Assembly: GCA_963737745.1 (NCBI GenBank)
Contig: CAVTTR010000005.1
Span: forward strand, 124,001 to 188,000
Length of the DNA: 64,000 nucleotides
Reading direction: 5' to 3'
Source of the DNA: Bog-473 sp963737745
GTDB taxonomy: Bacteria > Actinomycetota > Acidimicrobiia > Acidimicrobiales > RAAP-2
Position 1 is the stretch's first letter, and each line of letters starts with the position of its first letter. The translations under genes and the position numbers were made by a program. The notes beneath the pieces are model-generated. The model worked only from the letters and a program-made list of their open reading frames with translations, ran no database searches and was not told the origin of the DNA. This document shows, piece by piece, positions 54,255 through 63,687 of this stretch.

Positions 54255-54303
54255 TGGGTTGTATGACTCACTCTGCCAGGGCTGAACTGGGTTGTCAAAC
54301 TCA
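54255..54303. repeat. 16-bp direct repeat in the SDR/TetR divergent promoter
   Basis: TGGGTTGTATGACTCA (54255-54270) and TGGGTTGTCAAACTCA (54288-54303) differ at three positions and are spaced 33 bp. Together they cover the 97-bp intergenic region and may be binding sites for the adjacent TetR. Confidence 0.45.
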
Positions 54304-54325
54304 GAATCCTGATAACATTTCGTGC

Positions 54326-54931
54326 ATGGTCAACGAGACGAGTGACCGGCCGAGGCTCACCCCCAAGGGAGCACGCGTCCGAGCACGAATAGTGGAGGCG
54401 GCCGCCCCCCTGATCCATGAGCGCGGGGTGGCGGGCACGACTCTGGAAGACGTCAAGGTGGCGGCGGAAGTCAGCGGCTCTCAGATGTACCACTACTTTC
54501 CCGACAAGGACGCACTCGTGCAGGCGGTCATCGACTACCAGGCCGAGACCATCGTCAATCGCCAGCGGCAGGCGCTCAGCAGCGCGAACGGAGTCGCAGC
54601 CTGGCGGAAAATGGTGATCACCGCAGCGAAGCGCACCCAAGCAAAAGGGGGCTGCCAACTTGGCTCGCTCGTTGGTCAACTCGCCGAGAGTGACCCCGAG
54701 GCCCGAGCGCTCATCGCGGCAGGGTTCGATCAGTGGGCAGCCGCCATCGCCGATGGGCTGAGATCCCTTCACGCCGACGGGAAGCTCCCGTCGGACATCG
54801 ACCCGGACGACCTCGCCACTACTTTGCTCGCCACGCTCCAAGGGGGACTTCTACTCGCGCAGGTACAGCAGAGTCCCCGTCCGTTCGAGACTGCGATCAA
54901 TACCTTCTTCGCTCTTACCTTTGGCAAATGA
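54326..54931 (+). CDS. TetR-family regulator
   Basis: 201 residues from ATG 54326. HTH: TLEDVKVAAEVSGSQMYHYF followed by PDKDALVQAVI. The C-terminus CQLGSLVGQLAESDPEARA matches a TetR_C of the AcrR/YxaF type (common with SDR and quinone-related genes). Divergent from the SDR at 54228. It overlaps the start of the truncated SRPBCC gene by 11 bp. Confidence 0.9.
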   Translation: MVNETSDRPRLTPKGARVRARIVEAAAPLIHERGVAGTTLEDVKVAAEVSGSQMYHYFPDKDALVQAVIDYQAETIVNRQRQALSSANGVAAWRKMVITAAKRTQAKGGCQLGSLVGQLAESDPEARALIAAGFDQWAAAIADGLRSLHADGKLPSDIDPDDLATTLLATLQGGLLLAQVQQSPRPFETAINTFFALTFGK

Positions 54932-55388
54932 GCCCAAGCCGGGGCCTCGTCAAGATGAACCCAATTTCGTGACAGATCCTCGCGTGGGAGAGATGTTCCA
55001 TCTCGACCTCGACGGGACGGCGTTTGCTGGCCGCTACATCGAAGTAGATCCCCCGAACCGCGTGTTGCTGAGATGGGACCGTCAAGGAACCGACACAGCG
55101 ACGCCGAAACCTACATTCATTGAGATCACGTTCACCCCGACCGGTGACGGCACAAATGTGACTGTTCAGCTCTCCGGCCTAAGTGAGGATGAGGCCCCCT
55201 TCTATCTGCAACTCTGGGGGCGTCACCTTGACCGGATTGCAGCTGTTTTCCTGGCGCCGAACCCGGCGCACTTCGTTGCAACTGAGTTAGGGACCTCATC
55301 TCCGACGCCGATATCGGCTGCGCCAGGTCAACTCCATACAACTGACCGGACGCGGACCGCTGAATGGTCGGTTTCACTAGAGGGTTGA
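54921..55388 (+). CDS. SRPBCC/AHSA1-domain protein lacking the usual N-terminus
   Basis: 155 residues read from a TTG in the last codons of the TetR gene. The GMFHLDLDGTAFAGRYIEVD-like segment (GEMFHLDLDGTAFAGRY), VLLRWDRQG, FIEITFTPTGDGTNVTVQLSGL belong to the AHSA1 fold, but the first ~45 residues of the domain are missing. It is either a truncated remnant or a translated short version. The end (from PTPISAAPG) is low quality. Confidence 0.55.
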   Translation: MANEPKPGPRQDEPNFVTDPRVGEMFHLDLDGTAFAGRYIEVDPPNRVLLRWDRQGTDTATPKPTFIEITFTPTGDGTNVTVQLSGLSEDEAPFYLQLWGRHLDRIAAVFLAPNPAHFVATELGTSSPTPISAAPGQLHTTDRTRTAEWSVSLEG

Positions 55389-55631
55389 GTGGGCACTGCA
55401 TATGGGATGCGGCCGGATGGTCGTCTGACTTAACGCGCTTTACCGAGTTGCTCGGCGCGCTCCTTGAGAGCCACGCTCAGAGCTTCATATCCTGCGTCAC
55501 CCTTCCCGGCGCTGCCCGTTGCCAAGGCGACCAACACGCCGGAGAAACGTTATCCGTGGTTCCGGCGGTCGCCTCGTTGGGTGCACCACCGAGTGCCGCT
55601 GGGTGATCCGATGAACGCACTTGGAGCCGGT

Positions 55632-56028
55632 TCAGGCAAGGTGAGGCTCTACGAGGAGCAGCACATTCCCGTCGGGATCCGGAACCAAAACATCGGAGGT
55701 TGGGGCTCTGTCTGGTCAACGGCGCCGATGCGGATCTTGACGGGTGACCCGATCGGGCGACCGCGGGATCTACGTCTACTCCGAGTTGCTTCCCTCCCCT
55801 CATGGGCCACATCGATGTCGCCGGTGTTGAGGAGGATCCCGTCCGAATGCCCACTCGATCCGGTCCCGCCGGCATTAGGACCAGTCCGGTGGCTGTATCG
55901 GGCGGGTAGACTTCGATCCAGCGGTGGCCCTCACCCCAAGGGATGTCAGCGCGCACTTCGAAACCAAGCGACTGGTAAAAATTTGGGGATCTGAACTGGT
56001 CCTGGGTCGGAAGAGTGACGAGTTGCAC
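55632..56028 (-). pseudogene. VOC-family protein, broken by at least four frameshifts
   Basis: Start GTG at 56028 (QLVTLPTQDQFRSPNFYQSL). The rest jumps among frames: DGILLNTGDIDVAHE, LGVDVDPAVAR, VKIRIGAVDQTEPQPPMF, and DPDGNVLLLVEPHLA with the stop at 55632. In order they make a full VOC domain of about 130 residues. The density of breaks suggests decay, though sequence error cannot be ruled out. Confidence 0.6.
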
Positions 56029-56045
56029 GCGGTTGATCTCGAGCG

Positions 56046-56062
56046 ATGACAGGTTTTGTCAT
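56046..56062. terminator. Inverted repeat ATGACA-N5-TGTCAT followed by TTTT
   Basis: Perfect 6-bp arms (56046-56051 and 56057-56062) are followed on the plus strand by four T. It lies between a TetR gene and the VOC gene on the minus strand. It could be a weak terminator for plus-strand transcription or an operator; the genes around it run on the minus strand, so its role is unclear. Confidence 0.35.
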
Positions 56063-56129
56063 TTTTGCCTTCTCATCGCCCGCGTTGAACTGACGACTCA
56101 AGTTGTCGATTGGCCACGCCGCCCAGCGC

Positions 56130-56738
56130 TCATCGCAGCACCGCCTCGACGAGGTTGACGACGTCATCGACGACCGCGGTGAGTGGTTGGTCAGGTTTGG
56201 CAAGCCCATCGAAGGTCTCGAAGCTAGTGAGGACGTGGAGCACTCGCACGAGACCCTCGGCAGAGACCTCAGGTGGTTTGCCCCCCTCTTTAGCCAAGCG
56301 GCCGACGAGCATCTCGAGCCCAGCGCGGCGCCGATCGTCTCGGGCCGAGATAACCCCGGCAACCTCGGGGTCGAGCGCAGCAAGGGCTCGGAGCCTCCGC
56401 ATGGCGACACGGTCGACGGCCCAGAACCGGCCGAAGGTCTCGACGAAGTGTCGTAACGCCACCTTCGCGGCGGGGGTCGTGAAGGTGGCCGCCAACGCTG
56501 ACATGCCGCCGGCTTCGGCGAGCATGTCGCAGACTGCTTCGAGCAGGCCGATCTTGGTCTCGAATTGGTAATAGATCGTGGCCTTGGACACGTCGGCCTT
56601 CTTGGCGACGGCGTCCACGGTGAAGGCGCGGTAACTCCCCGCCTCGGCAAGCAAAGAGCGCGCCGCGTCGATGATCCCGCGGCGGCTCTCGTCGATCTGG
56701 TCCTGGCGCTTGCCGAGTTGGTAGGGGCGTGGGCTCAT
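56130..56738 (-). CDS. TetR-family regulator
   Basis: 202 residues from ATG 56738. HTH: FTVDAVAKKADVSKATIYYQF followed by ETKIGLLEAV. The C-terminus is typical of a TetR with a hydrophobic ligand pocket. An almost perfect 10-bp inverted repeat lies 30 bp upstream (56768-56794). The nearby fragment of a DrrA-like ABC ATPase suggests an ancestral efflux target. Confidence 0.9.
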   Translation of the reverse strand: MSPRPYQLGKRQDQIDESRRGIIDAARSLLAEAGSYRAFTVDAVAKKADVSKATIYYQFETKIGLLEAVCDMLAEAGGMSALAATFTTPAAKVALRHFVETFGRFWAVDRVAMRRLRALAALDPEVAGVISARDDRRRAGLEMLVGRLAKEGGKPPEVSAEGLVRVLHVLTSFETFDGLAKPDQPLTAVVDDVVNLVEAVLR

Positions 56739-56767
56739 TGCGATTGACAACGTTCCCATCTTGACGA

Positions 56768-56794
56768 TTTAATCATACCGTTCATATGATTGAA
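56768..56794. promoter_or_regulatory. Likely TetR operator, 10-bp near-perfect inverted repeat
   Basis: TTTAATCATA (56768-56777) and TATGATTGAA (56785-56794) are reverse complements at 9 of 10 positions, with a 7-bp spacer. It is A/T-rich against a GC-rich background and lies just upstream of the TetR gene. Confidence 0.6.
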
Positions 56795-56859
56795 TAATAC
56801 CTGGAATGGAACCGCATGACCAGTACCGCATCGCGTGGCGATCTGCGCAGTACAAACGC

Positions 56860-57088
56860 AGCGATGTGGTCGCGCCGAGGGTGTGAATTTCAAGGTGGCC
56901 GACTCGGACGGAACTGCCTGCTCGGCCGCATCGGATCAGACAAGACCACGGCGGTGTCGATCCTGTCGACCGCCCCGCGCGGCGCAGGGAAGGCCTGCGT
57001 GTGGGGTGTGGGTGTGCACATCGTCCCCATTCGGCAGACCTACTGCAGCGATCCCCACCGCCTCGAAGTCGATGCGTTCAGAGCGTGA
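56860..57088 (+). pseudogene. Degraded N-terminal piece of a DrrA-like ABC transporter ATPase
   Basis: Residues LLGRIGSDKTTAVSILST and GKACVWGVGV resemble a mutated Walker A region (GPNGSGKTT) and the following segment of daunorubicin-type ATPases. The upstream EGVNFKVA-like strand is in another frame. There is no signature or Walker B. It is a remnant, perhaps of an efflux gene once controlled by the adjacent TetR. Confidence 0.5.
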
Positions 57089-57168
57089 CCGGGTGGACCC
57101 CGCGGCTTGGACCCTCCACACTGGCCTGACCCCATCCGCCTAACCCCCGACCCGACGGAGACCAGACA

Positions 57169-57969
57169 ATGACCAGCGAATCAACCCCAGCCCTTGGACA
57201 CCAAGCACCAGACACCTACCCGGACCTGGCCGGGAAGATCGCCGTGGTCACCGGCGGGTCGCGAGGTATCGGGGCCGCCACAGCCCGAGCCTTGGCCGAC
57301 AATTTCGTGGCCGTCGCGATCGTCGGCCGGGACCAGGCCGCGATCGATTCCACCGTCGAAAGCATCAAGGTTGAGGGCGGCACGGCCCTCGGGGTAGCAG
57401 CCGACTGCACTGTCGAAAGTGATCTGACGAATCTTGGCCAAAGGGTCGCAGACGAACTCGGCCCGGTTGACATCCTCGTCGCCTTCGCCGGAGGCGACGG
57501 TATGCCCGTCCCGACCGACGCCGAAACCGGCGAACACTGGCGCCAGGTTATCGAGACGGATCTCACCTCCACCTTTCTCACCGTCTCTGCTTTCCTCCCC
57601 TCCATGATTTCTCGACGGTCTGGCGTAATCGTCACCATGTCCTCGGCGGCGGCCCGCCAAGCGGCGCAGTCGTCCGCCGCGTACGCGGCCGCCAAGTCGG
57701 GCGTGATCGCCTTAAGCCGTCACCTGGCCGGCGAGTTCGCCAACCACGGAATAAGAGTCAACTGCATTGCACCGTCGGCCATCGAGAACGACCACATGCG
57801 GTCATGGGTGCCTGAAGAACTGCGTAAACAACTGGCCGCCGCATTCCCCCTCCGCCGGCTTGGACAACCCGAAGACGTGGCCGCCGCCACGCTATTTCTC
57901 GCTTCCTGCGCCTCGTCTTGGATCACCGGCGTCACCCTCGACATCGCCGGCGGAAAGATCATGCTGTGA
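57169..57969 (+). CDS. Short-chain dehydrogenase/reductase
   Basis: 266 residues. Coenzyme motif TGGSRGIGAATA, Ser in TMSSAAARQ and Tyr/Lys in YAAAKSG. The long N-terminal leader (TSESTPALGHQAPDTYPDL) precedes the core. It is followed by a membrane protein whose GTG overlaps the stop as GTGA. Intact and typical. Confidence 0.92.
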   Translation: MTSESTPALGHQAPDTYPDLAGKIAVVTGGSRGIGAATARALADNFVAVAIVGRDQAAIDSTVESIKVEGGTALGVAADCTVESDLTNLGQRVADELGPVDILVAFAGGDGMPVPTDAETGEHWRQVIETDLTSTFLTVSAFLPSMISRRSGVIVTMSSAAARQAAQSSAAYAAAKSGVIALSRHLAGEFANHGIRVNCIAPSAIENDHMRSWVPEELRKQLAAAFPLRRLGQPEDVAAATLFLASCASSWITGVTLDIAGGKIML

Positions 57970-58457
57970 ACACGGCCGTCGAACCCACAGTTACAAGCAA
58001 GGTAGCGGGCAAGGTTCGAGGATTGCGGACCAACGCACTGGCAGGCCTGGTGATGCTCCTCCTCGAATACGGTCTTGGCGTCTGGACCAATCTCTACGGC
58101 CACCTTCCTGCATCAGATCACGGTAAAGGGACGTTCCCTGCGTTCGAAGGCGCAGTTGCTCACGGTCCGGTCGGCCTCACTGTTCATGCGTTGCTAGGCA
58201 CTCTGTTGATTGTGACCGCCGTCTCGGTAGTCGTCCGGGCCACAAGGCTACGCCGATCTATTTTCATTGTCATCGCGAGCGTCGCTCTGTTGGCCATCCT
58301 CGCCGCCTGGTTCTCTGGAACCCAATTCGTCGGAGATGCCGCCAACGGCGCTTCTTTCGGCATGGCAATCTCCACCGCAGTGGCGATCCTGGGGTACGCG
58401 ACGATCTTGTTCATCGCCGTTCCCGCATCCGGCTCCCATGGAACCCCCGGTGACTGA
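57966..58457 (+). CDS. Four-helix membrane protein of unknown function
   Basis: 163 residues from GTG 57966, overlapping the SDR stop. Four hydrophobic segments: LAGLVMLLLEYGLGVWTNLY, LTVHALLGTLLIVTAVSVVV, FIVIASVALLAILAAWF and SFGMAISTAVAILGYATILF. A His in the second helix (HALLG) and a conserved NLYG are seen. It is translationally coupled to the SDR. I do not recognise a family with certainty. Confidence 0.75.
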   Translation: MNTAVEPTVTSKVAGKVRGLRTNALAGLVMLLLEYGLGVWTNLYGHLPASDHGKGTFPAFEGAVAHGPVGLTVHALLGTLLIVTAVSVVVRATRLRRSIFIVIASVALLAILAAWFSGTQFVGDAANGASFGMAISTAVAILGYATILFIAVPASGSHGTPGD

Positions 58458-58710
58458 GAGACAGCTCGTCAGGCGAGCAACCGAAGGATCAGGAGTCGGA
58501 TTCCCACTGTAACGGAAGCCCCAAAGCTACTGAGCCTTCCTGTTCAGCGCGCGGACTACGGTCGCGGCCAGAACTGTCCGCGGTGGGAGCAGCCCGGACT
58601 GCGCGACGGGCCCTCCCCGAGGTCGGCACCGTTGACTGCCCCTGAGACAGTGACCACCAGGACCCTCTCCCGCAGTTCCCATCGCTTGCTTCGTCGGAAA
58701 TGCCGCCTTT

Positions 58711-59564
58711 ATGGGTGGGGCTATGATGCGGGAACTTTTTGCCGCTTCCGGTGAGGCACCGTGTGGCGCGCTCATTGCCGAGATCGACGGCGAGCCCGTC
58801 GGGTACGGCGACTTCGCTGCGATCGGTGTGCTCGACGGACACAGCGCGCCGGCGACTGTCTATGTGCGTCTCAGCGCCCGCAAGGGGCGGGTAATGCCCT
58901 CTGGGCTGCTGTGATGGAGATGTGTGGCCCCGATCGGGTCCGCGGGGTCATGATGTCGTCGGATGCAGACGATGTGCAATCCCGCGATATCGCGCTCGCT
59001 CGTGGTTTTCGTCTCGGGGGCCTCCACATCGAGAGTCAGCTTGATCTCGCCGCGATGGATTTCGCGTCCATGGAGCACCGTGCCACTACGTCTGCTTGCC
59101 TCAACTTGCATCCTCTGGCTCCCGACACAGACGAGGAGACCTGGCATACCTTCGCGGTCCTTTCATGACCGTCTGACGGAGGACACCCCGGACAGAGCAC
59201 CCGGGTCCGAACCAACGTCCTACGCCGTCATCCGTGCGTTTCTACCCGAACCGTGGCAGGTGATGGGGCGTGGGACGGGGACGAGATGGTGGGATTCACC
59301 GCGGTGTCCATACGCGACGCCGGTGCCGCCCGCGTTGTCAACACACACCTCACAGGCGTCCTACCTAATTTCCGTGGACATGGTATCGCGACGGCATTGA
59401 AGGCCGCGCACGCTCTCGCGCTCCATCAAGCGGGTCGGCGAACAATTAGAACGCAGAACATGGACGGGAATATTCCCATTCTCGCCGCCAACAAGACTCT
59501 GGGATTCACGCGAGCTCGCGGTTTACAAGATCTCACCTACGATCACTCCGACACCCACATTTAG
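58711..59564 (+). CDS. GNAT-type acetyltransferase with two tandem domains (three frameshifts)
   Basis: Joined sequence ~285 residues. First domain: EIDGEPVGYGDFAAIGVLDG, then GRGNALWAAVMEMCGPDRVRG and ALARGFRLGGLHIE. Second domain: GDEMVGFTAVSIRDAGAARV, THLTGVLPNFRGHGIATALK (Q/R-x-x-G-x-G/A loop) and ILAANKTLGFTRA. Frame changes at about 58895 (missing G in GGGCGGG), 59160 and 59265. It resembles tandem GNATs such as mycothiol synthase or resistance types. Confidence 0.65.
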
Positions 59565-59718
59565 TCTCACCGTTGCCTTTTCGCGCACAATTTCATCAAG
59601 GTAACTCAGCCCAGACTTGATGGGTGGTAATCATCGACGCCTCGTCATAGAGAGCGGTCGTCGCGCCGAACGCCGACCACAAAGCGCTTGCGCAAGCCCA
59701 ACTCTATGGGCGACCGAA

Positions 59719-60302
59719 CTACCGCCAGCAGCGAGTACCTACAGCCCTGAGTGTCTCCGGCGCCGGGAAGGGCACGGTGTATTCCATCCGACGGCCACCA
59801 ATCGCTCCGAAGTTTTCTTTCTTCAGTCGGATCAAGGTCGGAGAAAATTCGACGATGCGGACCCGCTGCCCCGCGCCGTCCTCGAGACGAAGTTCATCTG
59901 GATCAGCAAGGTAGCCAATGGCCGCCTCATCGAGTGCTTGCTCGGCGCTGAGCCAATCCATCGCCGGTGATAGGTCCCGTCCGAGCAGATCGATGGGTAC
60001 GAAGTTCTCACCCTCGAGCCGCATCCACCCTATGAGTTCGCCATCGATACGTCTGTGCTCGATCCAGCCGCTCTGTCCCACGATCAAAGTATTGCCGTAG
60101 AGCGAACGAAACCGGGCAGCCGGTGGACGGCACCGGTCAAACCGGTTGAGGAGAAGTCGGGGGGGGTCCGTAGCACCCGCCCGAGAACAATTCCGGAACC
60201 GGCGTCAACTGGGACGGTCAACTCGGGCTTGTCCCTACGTCCCCATTCAAAAGCGCCACCAAGAGGTTGAGTAGGGCAACGTGTAGGGCATGCGTCCCGC
60301 AA
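59719..60302 (-). CDS. Hypothetical protein (frameshift)
   Basis: About 195 residues when the parts are joined near 60080. The later part (IEHRRIDGELIGWMRLEGEN, VPIDLLGRDLSPAMDWLSAEQALDEAAIG) is rich in acidic and aromatic residues, unlike shadow frames in this region. The first part is TVPVDAGSGIVLGRVLRTPPD. No domain is recognised; a beta-rich fold is likely. Low confidence. Confidence 0.4.
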
Positions 60303-60405
60303 GAATGCTATTCAGATGCTCTTTTCAGATCGAGCTTGCGAATGTCCAGCGCAACGGCCAACAAGTGTTTGCGTCGCCCTGCGTACGCTGCACACGCAAA
60401 ATTGA

Positions 60406-61478
60406 TCACTTGTAGGCGATGCCCGCACTGGCTGGCCCGGCGAGCGGCAGCACTTCGACCGAGCTGAAGCCGACGTCGTGGCACCAGCCGCTGAAATCGG
60501 CGCCAGTGAAGTCGAACGCGTCGCCGAACTCGATGAGCATGTTGAGCGACATCATCAGCCCGAAGACGTTCTGCCGACGGTCGTCGTCGATGAGGTTCTC
60601 CATCGCGATGAACACGCCGCCGGGCGGCAGCGCGTCGTAGGCCTGCCGGATCAGATCCAGCTTCCGGTCCAGGTTCCAGTCATGCAGGATCATGCCCATG
60701 GTGATCACGTCGGCCTTGGGCAGCGGGTCGGCGAAGAAGTCACCGCCCACCGCCGTCGACCCGGTCGCTCGATCTTCGCCTCGGCGATCGTCCGGTCGCG
60801 CGATCGGCTCCACGACCGGCAGGTCGAAGCTGGTGCAGCGCAGATGCGGGTGGTGCTGCGCCAGGATGATCGAGAGCTGGCCGGTCGCCCCGCCGACATC
60901 GCACACCGTCGAGTAGCGGCGAGAAATCGAACTTCTCGGCCAGGGCATGGAAGTTGCCGGCCGAGATGCCGGACATGGCGCGCATGAACTGCTCGAGCCG
61001 CGTCCGGGTCGGCGTAGAGCTCGGTCGAACATCGAGCGTGCCGGTGTGCTTGATCTCGTTCTGCGGCTGCGCCGGTCCGCAGCGCCTCGGTCAGGCCGCC
61101 CCAGAACCGGTAGAGCCGGGCGTTGGCCATCTCCAGGATCCCGCCGATATAGGCGGGGCTCAGTCTGTGTCGAGAAACAAGGCCGTGTCGGCGGTGTTTC
61201 GGTAGTGCGGCTTCTTCGCCACCTCCGTCGCGGTCGAGGAGACGCAGGGCGACCAGGCCATCGAGGAAGTCGAAAACGGCTCGCGACCTCAAGCCGTGAT
61301 GCTCCGCTATCTCCCGGCCGGTCATGGCAACCGTGCCGAGGGTGCTGAACAGCCCAAGCTCGACCGCCGACAGCAGCACCTTCGAAGGCCAGAAACCCAT
61401 GCCGACCTGCATGATCAGGGAGGGATCGAGCGAGGCATTCCCCTCCGCCGACACGTTGAGACCATCGATTTCGCCCAT
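60406..61478 (-). CDS. O-methyltransferase with dimerisation domain (several frameshifts)
   Basis: Start ATG 61478 after a clean AAGGAGG. N-terminal dimerisation helices: QVGMGFWPSKVLLSAVELGLFSTL and MTGREIAEHHGLRSRAVFDFLDGL. SAM domain: VCDVGGATGQLSIILAQHHP, then VGGDFFADPLPKADVITMGM and ILHDWNLDRKLDLIRQAYDALPPGG. It needs at least four frame changes between about 60770 and 61240. The family is the bacterial multi-domain methyltransferase group (hydroxyneurosporene/ acetylserotonin-like). It may be decaying. Confidence 0.65.
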
Positions 61479-61581
61479 GCTTGCGCCTCCTTGCGCGGAC
61501 CCTAACCACGACTTCGGCACTATAGACCGAAGTGGTCGGAAGTCCGGCTCTTGGCCACGACTTGTTCGTAGCGCCGACGTG

Positions 61582-62635
61582 TCAGTGGGACGGGTGCATC
61601 AAGGCGCCAACCAGTTCCCGCCGACTGCGCACGCCGACCTTGTCGAACACCACCTTGAGGTGATCCTGCACGGTGTGTGCGCTGATGCAAAGGTCGACGA
61701 CGATTTGGCTGGTCGTCTTCCCCTGAAGCACAAGGTTCGCCACTAAGCACTGCGCGGGCGTGAGACCGTAGGCGGCTAGGAGAAGCGACGAGCGCTCAGA
61801 TGGTGCTGCCGGTCCGACGGTAAGCACTATTGGTCCGCTGCCCGCTCCGTCGTCGAGCCGCGCCGCGTGAATGGTGACGAGCGCTCCACTCCGCGTGGTC
61901 ATTCTGATGTATGCGGGCGTCGGGTCGAGACCTCCGCCGTCGACCTCAATAGCCTCAAGACGGCGTACCAACGTTGCAAGAGGTACGGGAAGCGGCCCAC
62001 CAACCATGAGTGGTCCGCCTTCGATCTCCTCAACAGCTCCGGCGATAGCCAGCACAAGGTGACCGCCGACGAGAATCACTGCCTGTGGCGCGTTGGTTGG
62101 CGCGTCGGTAACGACTGCGGAACGGCGCATCGCCTCGCCAGCGTGAGGTGCCACCTTGCGCAGAATCGCCATCTCGCTCGCACTGAAGCCCACGGCGCCA
62201 GAGCGGTGAAGGCACAGGAATCCCCACACCGTCGCGTCGACCCGTAGTGCGACCCTCAGTTCGTCGCCCATCCCGAGCGGATCCATGATCTCCCGCCACC
62301 TCATGCTGGCCCCCCGCACCCCGCCGGTGGCGACATCCAGGGACGCGACCGGGTCGCGGGCCCGGGCGAGGTCGACGAAGCGATTGACGTCGGCGTCGGG
62401 CGCCGAACTCGTTGTCGAGAAACAGCGGAGCTGACGTCACCAGGGGCTCTTCCGCGAACGCGCTGGTGAATAGCAGCGTGGCCGGGTCGGCGCCGGCCAC
62501 AAAGGCGGCATCGAATGGCACCACCCGCCGCAACGCACGCAAGAGCCCGCCGCGGATGGTACCGAGATCCTCGCCGGCCGAGTAACAGGCTCGGACGACG
62601 CCCTGCGCGGCGTGATCAGGTATCGAGCCGGGCAT
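61582..62635 (-). CDS. LuxR-type regulator with N-terminal GAF-like domain (frameshift)
   Basis: About 350 residues. N-terminus PGSIPDHAAQGVVRACYSAG and VALRVDATVWGFLCLHRSGAVGFS form a GAF-like sensor. C-terminal HTH: YGLTPAQCLVANLVLQGKTTSQIVVDLCIS and HTVQDHLKVVFDKVGVRSRRELVG. A frame change near 62400 (one surplus G) joins NEFA to PDADVNRFVDLARARDP. The target is unknown; the divergent MBL gene is a candidate. Confidence 0.82.
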
Positions 62636-62707
62636 TGATGGCCAACGCTACGCCCATCCCAGCAAGTTGGGATGGGCGTAGCGCTCGACCAGGGGCAGAG
62701 TGGTCAC

Positions 62708-63443
62708 ATGACCACCGCCCTCGACACCACTACCACCGAGATCGCCCCAGGGATCCACCGGATCTCGACCTACCTGCCCGATGGGCCACCCGGCGGGATC
62801 ACCTTCAACCAGTTCGTGGTCAAGGGCGACGAGCCGTTGCTCTTCCACACCGGCACCCGCCGGCTTTTCCCAACCGTGAGCGACGCTGTGGCTACCGTCG
62901 TGGATCCGACGTCCATCCGCTGGATCAGCTCGGGCAACGCCTCGCGACCCGACGAGTACGGCTCACTCAACGAGTGGGAGTCACTTGCCCCGTCAGCCTT
63001 GGCGATCCATGGCGAAGCGGGATGCTTCCTCTGCCTCTCAGACATGGCCACCCGTCCTCCCCGGCCCATTGGCCGACGGGGAGATCGATCGATATCGGTG
63101 GCCATCTCCTGCAGTGGATCGACACGCCCCACGTCCCCGGGCCATGGGAGGCGGGCGTCCTCTTCGACGTCACCACCAAACCCTGTTCTGCGGGGACCTG
63201 TTCTCCCGCACCGGTCCGGCAACGGCCACGACTACCGATGGCATCGCCGACGCGGCCATCGCCCACGACCAGCTGATGCACGGTCACGCCTACACCCCGG
63301 CCACCGGGCCAACGCTTCGACGCCTGGCGGCCCTCAAGCCCGAGGCCCTCGCTCTGATGCATGGCCCGACCTTCCTCGGTGACGGCGCGGTCCAACTCGC
63401 CGCTCTAGCCGACTACTTCGACAGTCGGTTAGCTGCTGCATAG
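62708..63443 (+). CDS. MBL-fold di-iron-type protein (three frameshifts)
   Basis: About 245 residues. Core: TYLPDGPPGGITFNQFVVKGDEPLLFHTG, DEYGSLNEW, then WIDTPHVPGPWEAGVLFD, TLFCGDLFSRTG and ALMHGPTFLGDGAVQLAALA. This is the ODP/FprA-like metallo-beta-lactamase group. The first metal motif reads SGNASRPDEYG, with Asn where the family usually has His. Frame changes at about 63067, 63095 and 63180. Confidence 0.7.
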
Positions 63444-63687
63444 CGCGGCGAGCACGTGCAGAACTGGGTCTGGACAATCTGGGCGGCGAAGACGGCGTCG
63501 TGAACCTCGGGGCCAATCCAGCGCTGGACGAAGGTAAGGCATGCTCGTCGTCCCGATCTCGGTACAGGTCGAACGACTCGCAACCCTCGGCAGCTCGCAT
63601 GCGGTCCCGGCCTTCGGTCAACAGTGCTACGAGCATGCCCTCCCGACCCGGAGCAGAGTGGAACTCTGAGATGTGCGTGATGCTCAT
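63413..63687 (-). CDS. ABM-domain protein (frameshifts)
   Basis: About 88 residues. SITHISEFHSAPGREGMLVAL, GCESFDLYRDRDDEHA, then FVQRWIGPEVHDAVFAAQIVQ in a second frame. The C-terminus VLHVLAALCSS is in a third frame. Its end overlaps the MBL gene on the other strand by about 30 bp. The start TGATG overlaps a preceding CDS, suggesting coupling. Confidence 0.6.
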
